From Fimbriimonadales bacterium (lineage in GTDB: Bacteria; Armatimonadota; Fimbriimonadia; Fimbriimonadales; GBS-DC), in NCBI GenBank assembly GCA_026416655.1, contig JAOAES010000234.1, positions 1-5,546 of the forward strand: a stretch of DNA of 5,546 nt, given 5' to 3'. The number at the start of each line of letters is the position of its first letter. Position 1 is the first letter of the stretch. The notes beneath the pieces are model-generated. The model saw only the letters and a program-made list of their open reading frames with translations. It was not told where the DNA came from and made no database searches. This document shows, piece after piece, positions 4,792 through 5,546 of this stretch. The position numbers and the translations under genes are program-made.

Positions 4792-5546
4792 TTAGAACTC
4801 CAGATGCATCGGCAGGATGGGCGCGGAGTGCGTTATCGCCCCAACGGAGATGTAGTCTACGCCCGTTTCGGCAATCGCCTGCACGGTATTCAAGTTCACG
4901 CCGCCCGACGCCTCGATGAAGCGCACCCGTCCCTTTGCAAGTTGAATTGCGTTGCGCAGTGTTTCTAAGGGCATGTTGTCCAGTAGGACGCCGTCCGCGC
5001 CTGCTTGGATGGCTTGCTCTACCTGCTCAAGAGTGGCGCACTCCACTTCGATTGCCAGCAAGTGATGAGCGTTTTGTCGGGCGCGGCGCACCGCCTCGCG
5101 AATATCGCCGCCCAGCGCAGTCAGGTGGTTGTCTTTGATGAGGATGCCGTCGTACAGCCCGATCCGATGGTTGCGCCCGCCGCCGATGTGCACAGCGTAT
5201 TTCTCCAGCAAGCGCAGTCCCGGCGTGGTTTTGCGGGTGTCCACAATCTGCGCGCCTGTTCCTGCAACGGCGTCTACGAACTGACGCGTCAAGGTAGCGA
5301 TTCCCGACAGGTGTTGCAGGAAGTTCAGCGCGGTGCGCTCCGCTTTCAAAATCGCACGGGTATTGCCCTGTATACGCAGCACGGGCGTATCCGGCGCAAG
5401 CCGCGCGCCGTCGGACAGGGCGAAGAGGAACTGAATATCGGGGTCAAGTCGTCGGAATACGCGCTGGGCAATCTCCACCCCACACAACACCCCCTCCGCT
5501 TGCGCCAGAATCGCGCACTCGGTGGTATGGTCAGGCGGTATCAGGC
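4792..5546 (-). CDS. nadC: Nicotinate-nucleotide diphosphorylase (carboxylating) / quinolinate phosphoribosyltransferase; 5' end beyond the right edge
   Basis: NadC converts quinolinate and PRPP to nicotinate mononucleotide, CO2 and pyrophosphate in cytoplasmic de novo NAD synthesis. The frame is open to the window edge and encodes family sequence there (IPPDHTTECAILAQAEG, from about 5541), so the internal GTG at 5490 is not the start. About 250 residues are visible of a usual 275-290, so roughly the first 25-40 are missing. Key motifs: LNFLQHLSGIAT, DTRKTTPG (5218-5241, substrate-binding Arg and Lys), LLEKYAVHIGGGRNHRIGLYDGILIKDNHL (the PRPP/quinolinate site with conserved Lys, His and Arg), IEVECATLEQ, DGVLLDNM, EASGGVN and the closing GVDYISVGAITHSAP. 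All conserved blocks are intact, so an active enzyme is expected. It is read first and overlaps nothing, and the Clp1-type kinase follows after one nucleotide. Whether nadA or nadB lies upstream cannot be seen. Confidence 0.97.
   Translation of the reverse strand, partial: LIPPDHTTECAILAQAEGVLCGVEIAQRVFRRLDPDIQFLFALSDGARLAPDTPVLRIQGNTRAILKAERTALNFLQHLSGIATLTRQFVDAVAGTGAQIVDTRKTTPGLRLLEKYAVHIGGGRNHRIGLYDGILIKDNHLTALGGDIREAVRRARQNAHHLLAIEVECATLEQVEQAIQAGADGVLLDNMPLETLRNAIQLAKGRVRFIEASGGVNLNTVQAIAETGVDYISVGAITHSAPILPMHLEF
4798..4801 (-). promoter_or_regulatory. Shine-Dalgarno site of the polynucleotide kinase, inside the nadC 3' end
   Basis: On the minus strand GGAG lies 7 nt before the ATG at 4790, embedded in the last codons of nadC. 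With the 1-nt gap between TAA and ATG, it supports this start and points to ribosome re-initiation after nadC. Confidence 0.7.

Noticed and set aside
4792..5490. nadC starting at the GTG at 5490
   Set aside because: The frame stays open to the window edge and encodes conserved NadC sequence (DHTTE...AEGVLCGVE) there, so the gene continues beyond the window.

Overview
The window is a GC-rich (about 60% by eye), gene-dense piece of a bacterial chromosome with short intergenic gaps. It holds six protein genes, two of them cut by the window edges, and two tRNA genes. The best lineage hint is the 3' end of the gene at 2101-3537. It encodes a tail of the kind 'KQIGLAMMMYAMDYEETFPP ... YADGHVKW', which resembles the DUF1559 / H-X9-DG prepilin-like proteins abundant in Armatimonadota and Planctomycetota. 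Together with an archaeal-type Clp1/Grc3 polynucleotide kinase and an AF1521-like macro domain, this suggests an armatimonadotal, possibly thermophilic, bacterium. That assignment is an inference, not proof.

Layout. (a) 1-1812, minus strand: a three-gene operon transcribed right to left. The order is macro-domain protein, then a DPM1/ALG5-like family 2 glycosyltransferase (8-nt gene overlap, strong Shine-Dalgarno, GTG start), then an MFS transporter cut by the left edge. (b) 1813-2036, plus strand: a divergent promoter region with consensus TTGACA and TATAAT boxes, driving tRNA-Leu(GAG) and tRNA-Val(CAC), which are separated by one nucleotide. (c) 2101-3537, plus strand: a membrane-anchored protein with beta-propeller-like repeats and a C-terminal prepilin-like segment, possibly read from the tRNA promoter because no terminator or promoter is evident between them. 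(d) 3538-3716: a 179-nt convergent intergenic region with two neat hairpins but no convincing intrinsic terminator. (e) 3717-5546, minus strand: nadC (quinolinate phosphoribosyltransferase, N-terminus beyond the right edge), followed after a single nucleotide by the Clp1/Grc3-type polynucleotide kinase.

How they work together. nadC makes nicotinate mononucleotide for NAD synthesis. The kinase probably phosphorylates 5'-hydroxyl ends of RNA or DNA. The macro-domain protein probably binds or hydrolyses ADP-ribose derivatives. The last two could meet in RNA-end healing or NAD-metabolite clean-up, but they are in separate transcription units and that link is speculative. The glycosyltransferase and MFS carrier are probably co-expressed, but their substrates cannot be read from sequence.

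No CRISPR array, insertion sequence, attachment site or replication origin was seen. The most noteworthy items are the bacterial Clp1-type kinase coupled to nadC and the propeller/prepilin-tail fusion protein.
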